Shown: positions 9,192 to 15,083 of the stretch, in pieces
Layout of the letters: every line of letters starts with the position of its first letter
Position numbering within the stretch: position 1 is the stretch's first letter
From: Prevotella sp. tf2-5
Lineage (GTDB): Bacteria; Bacteroidota; Bacteroidia; Bacteroidales; Bacteroidaceae
Length of the DNA: 64,000 nucleotides
Reading direction: 5' to 3'
Assembly (NCBI RefSeq): GCF_900115435.1
Contig: NZ_FOWK01000005.1
Coordinates: 1 to 64,000 of the forward strand
Notes under the pieces: model-generated
What the model was told of the DNA's origin: nothing
The model's input: only the letters and a program-made list of their open reading frames with translations
The model's database searches: none
Position numbers and translations under genes: made by a program

Positions 9192-9223
9192 CAAAAATAG
9201 TGTTTTTTTAGCAATTTGACAAA
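9192..9223 (-). promoter_or_regulatory. Promoter of the GT90-GT11-DUF6492 operon
   Basis: On the minus strand TTTG (9223-9220), 20 bases, then TATTTTTG (9199-9192): the standard Bacteroidota -33/-7 pair. It sets the transcription start near 9185 and decides the translation start at 9172. Confidence 0.8.
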
Positions 9224-9237
9224 AATTGACTTAATTA

Positions 9238-9269
9238 TTTGCTCATTCACTTTGAATTAACTACCTTTG
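9238..9269 (+). promoter_or_regulatory. Promoter of the lpxL-like gene
   Basis: TTTG (9238-9241), 20 bases, TACCTTTG (9262-9269), matching the Bacteroidota consensus. The transcription start would be near 9276, which rules out starts upstream of that point. It is divergent from the promoter at 9192-9223. Confidence 0.85.
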
Positions 9270-9291
9270 TGGCACATAAAACCATTTGCTG

Positions 9292-10251
9292 ATGAAATTC
9301 TCGTACTATCTCCTGATGGCTGTGTGCTACCCTGTCTCACTACTGCCGTTCTGGGTACATTATCTCTTCTCTGACATGCTCTATTTCCTGATATACCATG
9401 TGGGAAGATATCGTGTGAAGGTGGTTCGGAAGAATCTGGCAAGTGCTTTCCCTGAGAAATCTGAAATGGAGCTAAAGGCTATCGAGCGGGACTTCTACCA
9501 GTGGTTCTGCGACTATATCGTGGAGAGCATGAAACTGCTGACTATCAGTAAAAGGAATATCAGGAAGCGGATGGTGTTCAAAGGTACGGAACTGCTGGAT
9601 CCGTTCTTTGACAATGGACAGTCCATCGGTGTTTACTTAGGTCATTACTGCAACTGGGAATGGGTCACCTCCCTGTCATTATGGATTTCTCCCAAAGTCC
9701 AATGCGCACAGATCTATCATCCCATCGAGAACAAAGGGGTGGACCAGCTCTTCCTGCGCTTACGTCAGCGACTGGGCGCTGAATGTATCCCTATGGCTGA
9801 CACCCTCCGTAAGATCCTGGAACTCAGACAGTCAGGACAGATCTCCATCATCGGCTATATCTCCGACCAGAAGCCTAATTGGTTTAATATCCACCACTGG
9901 GTAGACTTCCTGCATCACGACACTCCCGTACTGACGGGTGCCGAGCGTATCATGCGGAAATTCAACCATGTCGTGTTCTATCTCGACGTACAACGTGTCC
10001 GCCGGGGGTATTATGAGGCTACCTTCAAACTGATCTCCCAAGAGCCTCAGCAATTAGAGGAGTTTAAGTTGACGGATATCTACTATCAGTTGTTGGAGGA
10101 GAGTATCCGAAGAACACCCGCTTATTGGTTGTGGAGCCACAACCGTTGGAGCCGCACCCGTGAGGAGTTCGACCGTCGTTTCGAAGTTGTCAACGGGAAG
10201 GTGGTGAGTAAACTCACTGAATTTACTTTCATAGGAGATACTTCCATATAA
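9292..10251 (+). CDS. lpxL: Lipid A biosynthesis (lauroyl-type) acyltransferase
   Basis: A 319-residue member of the LpxL/HtrB/MsbB family, which adds a secondary acyl chain to lipid A at the inner membrane. The catalytic HX4(D/E) motif is GHYCNWEW (His with Glu five residues on), the usual Bacteroidota form. An N-terminal membrane helix precedes it (YYLLMAVCYPVSLLPFWV). The frame can be opened at TTG 9286, but ATG 9292 is preferred. The last codons (GAGTAAACTCACTGAATTTA) are a copy of a 22-bp repeat found again 380 bases downstream, so the C-terminal tail may have been replaced by repeat sequence. The gene fits the LPS-making neighbourhood. Confidence 0.88.
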   Translation: MKFSYYLLMAVCYPVSLLPFWVHYLFSDMLYFLIYHVGRYRVKVVRKNLASAFPEKSEMELKAIERDFYQWFCDYIVESMKLLTISKRNIRKRMVFKGTELLDPFFDNGQSIGVYLGHYCNWEWVTSLSLWISPKVQCAQIYHPIENKGVDQLFLRLRQRLGAECIPMADTLRKILELRQSGQISIIGYISDQKPNWFNIHHWVDFLHHDTPVLTGAERIMRKFNHVVFYLDVQRVRRGYYEATFKLISQEPQQLEEFKLTDIYYQLLEESIRRTPAYWLWSHNRWSRTREEFDRRFEVVNGKVVSKLTEFTFIGDTSI

Positions 10252-10314
10252 GGACAATTCGAAAAAACTTCTATGAAATCAGTTACCGACTGAAGCCCAC
10301 TTTCATACCGATTA

Positions 10315-10343
10315 AGGGCTTTATTCGACCCGATTAAAGCCCT
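10315..10343. terminator. Possible hairpin terminator after lpxL
   Basis: A nine-base inverted repeat AGGGCTTTA / TAAAGCCCT with an 11-base loop, about 65 bases after the lpxL stop. There is no clear T-run, so terminator function is uncertain. A third partial copy (TTAATTAAAGCCTCATTTG) follows, so it may simply be part of a small repeat. Confidence 0.4.
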
Positions 10344-10419
10344 CATTCAAGTTAATTAAAGCCTCATTTGCTAATCACCTTACCCCTGAACCCTTACACC
10401 TGAACCATGCCCCTATGAA

Positions 10420-10541
10420 GGCGGCACCTTCGACCCGAGGAAGCGGCACCTTCGACCCAAGGAAGCGGCACCTTCGACCCAAGGAAGCGGCACCTTCGAC
10501 CCAAGGAAGCGGCACCTTCGCAGGCAGGAGGTGCCGCCTTC
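10420..10541. repeat. Tandem 22-bp GC-rich repeat closed by an inverted copy
   Basis: About five copies of a 22-bp unit, GAAGCGGCACCTTCGACCCA plus AG, in direct tandem, followed by one inverted copy (AGGTGCCGCCTTC). Units differ by one or two bases. Since 22 is not a multiple of three, the open frame that runs through it has no constant peptide repeat and is not a gene. Confidence 0.9.
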
Positions 10542-10590
10542 GTAAAATACCCCTATTAGTTGCTTTTTATTCCGATGCCTCCTATCTCAG

Positions 10591-10661
10591 TAAATTCACT
10601 GAATTTGGTGAGTAAATTCACTGAATTTACTGAGTAAACACACTGAATTTACTTTCATAGG
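10591..10661. repeat. Array of 15-bp palindromes spaced 22 bp apart
   Basis: The palindrome AAATTCACTGAATTT lies at 10592-10606 and 10614-10628, with a variant AAACACACTGAATTT at 10636-10650. A fourth copy (AAACTCACTGAATTT, 10210-10224) forms the end of the lpxL coding region. The third and fourth copies share a further right flank TACTTTCATAGGAGATA. Two helical turns separate the centres, as in protein-binding arrays or iterons. Confidence 0.85.
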
Positions 10662-10669
10662 AGATATCG

Positions 10670-10746
10670 TTGTCACCGTTGCCGCTATGTTGTTACCCGC
10701 AATCCCCTGACAATCAAATACTTTTGCAAGGCGGCAACGGTGACAA
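10670..10746. repeat. Perfect 16-bp inverted repeat with 45-base loop
   Basis: TTGTCACCGTTGCCGC (10670-10685) and GCGGCAACGGTGACAA (10731-10746) are exact reverse complements. The right arm is followed by GGGTTTTAAAA. It could fold as a strong RNA stem or mark the ends of a tiny element. No frame of note lies in the loop. Confidence 0.85.
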
Positions 10747-10804
10747 GGGTTTTAAAAATTACGTGTAGGGAATGGTGGGTTCTTTCAATAGCAAGGAGAT
10801 ACCC

Positions 10805-11009
10805 CTAACCTCCAACTAAAAATCCCGCAAACCTCGATAAATAAAGGGCGCAAGACCAGTTGGAGGTTCTGACAACCTCCCACTAACGTCCAACCCACCT
10901 CCCACTATATTAGAGGTTAGTGAGAGCTTAGTTGGAGGTTAGAGCAACCACCAACTGCCCGGAAACGCCCTGTACATCGGTGTTTCAGAAGAAATCAGTT
11001 GGAGGTTAG
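10805..11009. repeat. Scattered AGTTGGAGGTTAG repeats, both orientations
   Basis: The 13-mer AGTTGGAGGTTAG, in full or nearly so, is at 10858-10868 (first 11 bases), 10930-10942 and 10997-11009, and inverted at 10805-10817. Related CCTCCCACTA and CACCAACTG pieces lie between. The stretch has many alternative stems and no plausible reading frame. Together with the previous entries it fills the 1-kb gap between lpxL and the island. Confidence 0.75.
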
Positions 11010-11024
11010 GGGTTTGGAGGAAAA

Positions 11025-11089
11025 CGGTTCTCCCTGATCCACTTTCTTGTGTAAACATTTTGTAGAAAGAGATAATAATACTACCTTTG
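11025..11089 (+). promoter_or_regulatory. Island repeat copy E1 with Bacteroidota promoter
   Basis: Starts with CGGTTCTCCCTGATCCACTT, the left end of the island repeat, and runs into TTTG (11059-11062), 19 bases, TACCTTTG (11082-11089). It drives the short broken frame at 11114 and possibly the gene at 11249. It marks the left edge of the accessory island. Confidence 0.75.
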
Positions 11090-11113
11090 CAACATAATTA
11101 ATAACTTACAACA

Positions 11114-11200
11114 ATGAGAACAAAACTGAGTATCTTATTTTGGATCATTCAGTCATCGACGAAGTCGCTTGCCAGAGCAAGAGCCGTCCCCAAATTTTGA
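11114..11200 (+). pseudogene. Broken 28-codon reading frame cut by repeat E2
   Basis: An ATG 25 bases after a consensus promoter opens a frame starting MRTKLSILFWIIQSSTKS. It looks like the start of a real gene with a hydrophobic N-terminus. From codon 10 on, the sequence is the inverted repeat copy E2, and the frame stops at 11200. The likeliest reading is that the repeat inserted into, or recombined away, the rest of the gene. What that gene was cannot be said from ten codons. Confidence 0.5.
11142..11191 (-). repeat. Island repeat copy E2, long hairpin form, inverted
   Basis: Its reverse complement starts GGGGACGGCTCTTGCTCTGG and matches 20206-20254 with only four differences in 49 bases. 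It contains two small hairpins, CTTGCTCTGGCAAG and CGACTTCGTCG. With E12 it brackets about 9 kb of accessory DNA in opposite orientation. Confidence 0.85.
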
Positions 11201-11248
11201 CATAGATTTTTTAGACCTTATTGAGAAAATGTGTATCTTTTCAACAAA

Positions 11249-11908
11249 ATGAATAAAATGACAATAAAAGAGTTTACCCAATTAAATAATATTAGTACTT
11301 ACCCTTTATATCCTTTGGGTATTGATGGTTATGCTTATATAAAAAAAGACGCTTTGCTGATTATACATTTTTTTCGTGATAATTGTTTTCCTATAACAGG
11401 TGGGAATGTTTATACTATAAGCAAGGAGAAGATTTGTTACACAGAGGGTTACAATGGCTGGTCATGTGATAGATTACAAAATGAACCGTGGAACGATTAC
11501 GTTCGACGAAGTTATAAAATTGCATATAAATACATCAATAGTTATTCCAGATTTCCTTCTCTATTTAACAGAAAAGAATTCTTATTTAGTATTAATTATG
11601 TTGAAACTCCCGATGATTATAATGATATTTACCCCTTAGTGAATGAAATTCTAGCAAAATGGAATCCTATTAATGTGCCACAAAAAATAGCGGATAATGA
11701 ATACTTGTCTTATGTGCCTTACATTGTGGATTCAATAGATGATGATATAAAGTTAAGATCTTGTTTGCTTTCAGTTCTGAGAAATATGGGATTTGAAGAA
11801 GACATAATTTGTCAAAAAAAAACAAGGGAAGATATTGACAAACTTATAAAAGAACTCAAGGAATTAAGAATCACTGGGACAGATTTGATTCCTGGGAGGA
11901 TTCCCTAA
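11249..11908 (+). CDS. Imm40-like putative immunity protein
   Basis: A 219-residue, A+T-rich soluble protein without signal peptide. The central block resembles Imm40-type immunity proteins, which neutralise polymorphic or contact-dependent toxins: FPITGGNVY, then YNGWSCDR, then WNDYVRRSYKIAYKYI (about residues 45-95). That match is from memory of the family and is moderate. The frame can be opened at GTG 11231; ATG 11249 or 11258 is likelier. No toxin gene is nearby, so it would be an orphan immunity gene. It lies between repeat copies E2 and E3, consistent with arrival as a cassette. Confidence 0.5.
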   Translation: MNKMTIKEFTQLNNISTYPLYPLGIDGYAYIKKDALLIIHFFRDNCFPITGGNVYTISKEKICYTEGYNGWSCDRLQNEPWNDYVRRSYKIAYKYINSYSRFPSLFNRKEFLFSINYVETPDDYNDIYPLVNEILAKWNPINVPQKIADNEYLSYVPYIVDSIDDDIKLRSCLLSVLRNMGFEEDIICQKKTREDIDKLIKELKELRITGTDLIPGRIP

Positions 11909-11909
11909 T

Positions 11910-11962
11910 AGAAAGCTGGGGACTCTCAATGATCCATTTTCTAGTGAAATATTTTGTCCTAT
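11910..11962 (+). repeat. Island repeat copy E3, left half
   Basis: GAAAGCTGGGGACTCTCAAT followed by GATCCATTTTCTAGTGAAAT and ATTTTGTCC. It matches the first half of copy E7 (13861-13910) and ends against the complete copy E4. Confidence 0.85.
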
Positions 11963-11971
11963 GTAAAAATT

Positions 11972-12061
11972 GGGGACTCATTGATCCACTTTCCTGTCCA
12001 ATCATTTTATCTTTTGAAAGAAATGTTGTACCTTTGTGGTGGATCACTGAGAACCGACCCC
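11972..12061 (+). mobile_element. Complete island repeat copy E4 (90 bp, inverted ends)
   Basis: Left end GGGGACTCATTGATCCACT, right end GGATCACTGAGAACCGACCCC, the two being imperfect inverted repeats. Inside is TACCTTTG (12029-12036), but the -33 site has become TTTA. The promoter would point at the 3' end of hicB, that is, antisense to it. Confidence 0.85.
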
Positions 12062-12073
12062 ATTTTTCAACGT

Positions 12074-12466
12074 TTAATCCTTCTCTGGAGGGAGTAAAGG
12101 CTCGGAAGCCAGCATGGAACTTGACTCATAACTATGAGCCAACTCATTCTGTACTGCACGATTAATGAAATCGTTAATGGTAGTGCCTGTGGATGCAGCA
12201 AAAGCGGCAATGCGAGAATGCAACTCTGAGGTCATACGAAGATTGAGTCTTCCACTATAAGGCTTGCAAGGTTCTACTCCGTCAGCCTTACAACCTTCAA
12301 GGTAGTCGTCAATACCATCCTCGAAGTCTTTACGAAGTTCGTCAAGTGTCTGTCCTTCATACAATATGAGGGCTTTGCTCAATCCCTGAACCTTACCAAA
12401 CAGACAATTATCTTCCTTACTATATTCTACGGATCCTTTATATCCTTTGTACTCCAAATAATCCAT
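12074..12466 (-). CDS. hicB: HicB-family antitoxin
   Basis: A 130-residue antitoxin. The N-terminal half (YKGSVEYSKEDNCLFGKVQG, then EGQTLDELRKDFEDGIDDYL) is the HicB partial RNase H-like fold that binds the toxin. The C-terminal half (GRLNLRMTSELHSRIAAFAA, then TINDFINRAVQNEL) is a ribbon-helix-helix/Arc-type DNA-binding domain. It is 11 bases downstream of hicA in the usual toxin-first order and should bind both HicA and the operon's own promoter. Repeat copies E4 and E5 flank the pair. Confidence 0.92.
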   Translation of the reverse strand: MDYLEYKGYKGSVEYSKEDNCLFGKVQGLSKALILYEGQTLDELRKDFEDGIDDYLEGCKADGVEPCKPYSGRLNLRMTSELHSRIAAFAASTGTTINDFINRAVQNELAHSYESSSMLASEPLLPPEKD

Positions 12467-12477
12467 AACGCTCTTCC

Positions 12478-12735
12478 TTATATTAATTGATTACCTTTCA
12501 AATGTCTATATATCTCTTTCAACATCCATTCTTTCATGATATTTCCTGGATGAGGTCTATGTAAATCTATGTACATTCCTGTCGCTTCATTCTTAAAGCG
12601 TATGCGGGAGCCGGAAGTCCTCCCCTTGTTATGCTTTTGATATCCCATAGACTCTAAAAGAGTTACAGTTTCCTCAAAAGTAAAGTCCTTGGGAAGTCTT
12701 TTAAACCGTTCTTTTAACTTATTCTTCGCAACCAT
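12478..12735 (-). CDS. hicA: HicA-family mRNA-interferase toxin
   Basis: An 85-residue toxin with a dsRNA-binding-like fold. Family members cleave mRNA and slow growth when not held by HicB. Seen here: FEETVTLLESMGYQKHNKGR, SGSRIRFKN, and YIDLHRPHPGN, where the histidine region corresponds to the catalytic site. It is slightly longer than the minimal 60-residue HicA. The basic first ten residues (MVAKNKLKER) are family-typical. The single promoter upstream serves both genes. Confidence 0.92.
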   Translation of the reverse strand: MVAKNKLKERFKRLPKDFTFEETVTLLESMGYQKHNKGRTSGSRIRFKNEATGMYIDLHRPHPGNIMKEWMLKEIYRHLKGNQLI

Positions 12736-12756
12736 TTATATAATATGAATCTGTTG

Positions 12757-12788
12757 CAAAGGTACTAAATATGGTACTAACTTCCAAA
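12757..12788 (-). promoter_or_regulatory. hicAB promoter with direct-repeat operator
   Basis: On the minus strand TTTG (12788-12785), 20 bases, TACCTTTG (12764-12757). Two copies of GGTACTAA on the plus strand (12761-12768 and 12774-12781) overlap the -7 box and spacer. They are good candidates for HicB binding and self-repression. Confidence 0.8.
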
Positions 12789-12826
12789 TAATTACTGGAT
12801 AAATTATAGATAATAACATAAAGGGG

Positions 12827-12849
12827 TACTTTAATACCGACAACCGGTC
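12827..12849 (+). repeat. 23-bp direct repeat shared with 20285-20307
   Basis: TACTTTAATACCGACAACCG plus GTC occurs here and again at 20285-20307, where it forms the last codons and stop of an LTA-synthase-like gene. Both copies abut an island repeat: here GAAAATCCGGGAC follows directly, while at the other site GAAAATCCGGGAC lies 87 bases before it. Confidence 0.9.
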
Positions 12850-12857
12850 GAAAATCC

Positions 12858-12941
12858 GGGACTCAGTGATCCACTTTCCTATCCAAATATTTTGTCTTTT
12901 GAAAGAAATGTTGTACCTTTGTGGTGAATCACTGAGTCCCC
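12858..12941 (+). mobile_element. Complete island repeat copy E5 (84 bp) with promoter
   Basis: Left end GGGACTCAGTGATCCACT; right end GTGAATCACTGAGTCCCC is its near-perfect reverse complement. Inside are TTTG (12891-12894), 19 bases, TACCTTTG (12914-12921), a consensus promoter that reads out of the right end towards the gene at 13008. Confidence 0.9.
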
Positions 12942-13007
12942 ATTTTTCATAGTTTGAAACCTATTTAACACACAAAATAATTACATATTTATTTCGTTGT
13001 TTATAAT

Positions 13008-13784
13008 ATGAAAGCATTATTTATCAGTGACAAGTTCAATCTCGCCTCTTATGTAGAATTGGAATTAAGAGAAGATGTGTTAGGAATTTTTGTTAAGCGT
13101 AACTACTTTATTATAAAGACGGATGTTCTATGCACGGACGCAGAATTTGAGGATTTGCAACATTATCTTTATAAAGTGGCAAAACATACAGCAGAGTCGG
13201 AAGTGTGGGTAAACACAAGCATGTCATTCAAAATAATAGTGAAATATGATGCTGTTATTTATGATAATCTGCTATTGCGCTTCGAGATCTTGAAGGAAAA
13301 CTACATAGGCTCAATCCATGTAGACATAGGTGCAGATTACTTATTAGAATGTCTTACTAAAGAAGTATCATGTTTGATTAACCATGATAATTTAGTCTTT
13401 TCAGAGGAAAAGTGGAATAAGGCTTCTATTTCGTTAACGTTTTTGGGGAAACAAAAATATGATACGTGTCTGAATTTCGATTATCAATTAAGTATAATAT
13501 CCAGTACATTCATTATAGACAAAAAGATTTCCATACTTGATGAAGATCGTTTGGACATCTGTGGGGGGTTGAAAAAGTTGATTTCTGAAGGAACTCCATA
13601 TACCATAAAATTGCCTGATACTTTTGACGTGTTTGCCATTAAACCCTTAGATGCGAATAATTGTTTAATAGAAGGAGGTTATGTCGCAGATTCGGATTGG
13701 GAACAAAATGATATCCAGTTCAAAAAAATAATAGTTTCTGCCAAAGCAGTAGAATCTTTATTGCAATCGGTGAGCTATGAATAA
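13008..13784 (+). CDS. Unknown island protein, 258 residues
   Basis: Not recognised. It is soluble, A+T-rich, without signal peptide or membrane helix, and rich in alternating hydrophobic residues (FLGKQKYDTCLNFDYQLSII), suggesting a mostly beta fold. No catalytic motif is apparent. It starts 67 bases after repeat copy E5, whose promoter very probably drives it, and ends 20 bases before copy E6. The size, composition and neighbours (an Imm40-like gene and hicAB) would suit an immunity or defence accessory gene, but that is inference from position only. Confidence 0.7.
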   Translation: MKALFISDKFNLASYVELELREDVLGIFVKRNYFIIKTDVLCTDAEFEDLQHYLYKVAKHTAESEVWVNTSMSFKIIVKYDAVIYDNLLLRFEILKENYIGSIHVDIGADYLLECLTKEVSCLINHDNLVFSEEKWNKASISLTFLGKQKYDTCLNFDYQLSIISSTFIIDKKISILDEDRLDICGGLKKLISEGTPYTIKLPDTFDVFAIKPLDANNCLIEGGYVADSDWEQNDIQFKKIIVSAKAVESLLQSVSYE

Positions 13785-13804
13785 ATCATAGTTAATGGGT
13801 AATT

Positions 13805-13851
13805 GGGGACGGTTCTGACTGATCCACTTTTTCTGTCTAAACATTTTGTAG
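13805..13851 (+). repeat. Island repeat copy E6, left half
   Basis: GGGGACGGTTCTGACTGATC followed by CACTTTTTCTGTCTAAACAT and TTTGTAG. It has the left end and -33 region of the repeat but no TAnnTTTG, and is cut by copy E7. Confidence 0.85.
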
Positions 13852-13864
13852 AAAAAAGAAAGCT

Positions 13865-13933
13865 GGGGACGGTTCTTAATGATCCATTTTCTAGTGAAAT
13901 ATTTTGTCCTATGAAATAAAAGAAATACCTTTG
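13865..13933 (+). promoter_or_regulatory. Island repeat copy E7 with promoter
   Basis: GGGGACGGTTCTTAATGATC begins the copy. TTTG (13903-13906), 19 bases, TACCTTTG (13926-13933) is a consensus promoter 26 bases before the next start codon. The right inverted end is missing. Confidence 0.85.
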
Positions 13934-13959
13934 CTACTGAAAAACAATTTATTACAAAT

Positions 13960-14631
13960 ATGAAAGTAACAAGAAAACAGTTATTCAAGAAGCTTATTCC
14001 ATTCTTTGAGGGAATAGGATATACTTATTTCAAGGACACAATCTCTCCTGCTAGTGGTTTATTTGCAAAGAAAATTGATGAGAAAATTTATGTTTGTATA
14101 GGAATAGACAAAAGCAACTTGTATGAAAATGCATTTGATTGTAATTATTATATGGGACAATCTCTGACTTATGCATTAATTTATGAAGGAATTAGAGATG
14201 CCTATTTGCGATCTTGGCAATTGTTCTCAGAAGAGGAACTAAATAAATATCGTATTATTGGTGCATTTTCTGAGTATTATTGGTGGCACAGCGATGATGA
14301 CAATTCTATCGAATCGTTCAAGGACGCTGTGCGACTAACCGAACCACGATTTATCAATAATTTATGCTTAAGAGAACGCATTGCTGCTAATGAAGAAGCT
14401 AAACATCAGCACGACTTAACAACAAAAGTCAGAATGCTTGTACAAAGTGGAGTACCTGATTTTGAGACTCAATTCGTTCCAGAAAAAGAAAGAGATGGTA
14501 TCCCTTTAGTTTGGTTTATTGCTGCTGAGTTTGCCCAAAAAGATGAAAAGTATTTCAATAAGCATACAGTGTTAAGACTTGCCGCAGATGCATACAGGCT
14601 ATATGTACTTGATGAACAGGTAAAACAATAA
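13960..14631 (+). CDS. Unknown island protein, 223 residues
   Basis: Not recognised. A soluble acidic protein with an aromatic-rich centre (YYMGQSLTYALIYEGIRDAY, then FSEYYWWHSDDDN). The C-terminal half looks helical (RMLVQSGVPDFETQF, VWFIAAEFAQKDEKYFNKHT). There are no membrane helices, signal peptide or clear active-site motif. The N-terminus (KVTRKQLFKKLIPFFEGIGY) could bind nucleic acid but this is weak. The promoter inside repeat copy E7 drives it, and copy E8 follows 33 bases after its stop, so it is bounded like the other island genes. Confidence 0.7.
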   Translation: MKVTRKQLFKKLIPFFEGIGYTYFKDTISPASGLFAKKIDEKIYVCIGIDKSNLYENAFDCNYYMGQSLTYALIYEGIRDAYLRSWQLFSEEELNKYRIIGAFSEYYWWHSDDDNSIESFKDAVRLTEPRFINNLCLRERIAANEEAKHQHDLTTKVRMLVQSGVPDFETQFVPEKERDGIPLVWFIAAEFAQKDEKYFNKHTVLRLAADAYRLYVLDEQVKQ

Positions 14632-14664
14632 TGATGTAGAAAAAATAGGTAATAAGAGAAAGCT

Positions 14665-14690
14665 GGGGACGGTTCTAAATGATCCTAAAG
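14665..14690 (+). repeat. Island repeat copy E8, left end only
   Basis: GGGGACGGTTCTAAATGATC then diverges (CTAAAG). Only the terminal 20 bases of the repeat remain, preceded by the usual GAAAGCT. Confidence 0.8.
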
Positions 14691-14725
14691 TGGTATTATG
14701 CTTTTAAATCTGAGAACTTGAAAAA

Positions 14726-14935
14726 ATGATAACAATTAAAAATGAAAAGAAAATGGTGTGTTTTATGAATCACATATTATACGGTTTACATTTGTTCACT
14801 CAAAAATTTGAGCCAGTTGTTTACCATAATGGTAAAGTAAGTTACAATGCTATGTTGGCTAAAAAGTTTTTCCTTCTTATGCTAATGAATTATCTCTTAT
14901 GTATAGGGAATTATATAGAATTAGGCCCTAAATAA
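14726..14935 (+). CDS. Small open frame, 69 codons, possibly a remnant
   Basis: An A+T-rich frame with no recognised domain. Its last 16 codons (NYLLCIGNYIELGPK) are encoded by a copy of the inverted-repeat sequence found at the ends of the neighbouring insertion element. The natural C-terminus was therefore probably lost, and the frame may be a remnant rather than a working gene. The N-terminal part (ITIKNEKKMVCFMNHILYGL) gives no hint of function. Confidence 0.35.
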   Translation: MITIKNEKKMVCFMNHILYGLHLFTQKFEPVVYHNGKVSYNAMLAKKFFLLMLMNYLLCIGNYIELGPK

Positions 14936-14937
14936 CA
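14886..14937 (+). repeat. Extra copy of the IS terminal repeat
   Basis: GAATTATCTCTTATGTATAG followed by GGAATTATATAGAATTAGGC. It aligns over about 45 bases, with gaps and mismatches, to the left end of the element at 14957 in the same orientation and to the right end at 17417 inverted. It may be left over from an earlier insertion or a nested element. Confidence 0.6.
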
Positions 14938-15023
14938 TTTTTTATAATACATAAATATGAATAAGAGATTAATTAGGGCAATTATATACTATTTGACCCC
15001 AAATAATCATCTATACGTATAAA

Positions 15024-15048
15024 AGTTCAGCTTTCGCTGGACTTTTTT
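15024..15048. terminator. Hairpin terminator inside the left end of the IS
   Basis: AGTTCAGC, loop TTTC, GCTGGACT, then TTTTTT. It lies just upstream of the -7 box TATCTTTG (15051-15058) of the transposase gene, so it would stop transcription entering from outside, a common way for insertion elements to limit transposition. Confidence 0.75.
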
Positions 15049-15083
15049 CGTATCTTTGCTATAGTTTATAAAACAATAGCAAT

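Noticed and set aside
9173-9250. Extended N-terminus of the GT90-like protein starting at 9250
   Set aside because: It lies upstream of the promoter at 9223-9192 and encodes non-conserved residues.
10415-10615. 66-codon open frame in the 22-bp tandem repeat
   Set aside because: The unit is not a multiple of three, the peptide changes frame each unit, and no start signal is present; it is a by-product of the repeat.
12074-12735. hicAB as the novel system of the island
   Set aside because: It is an ordinary HicAB pair by order, size and motifs; only its repeat-bounded position is unusual.
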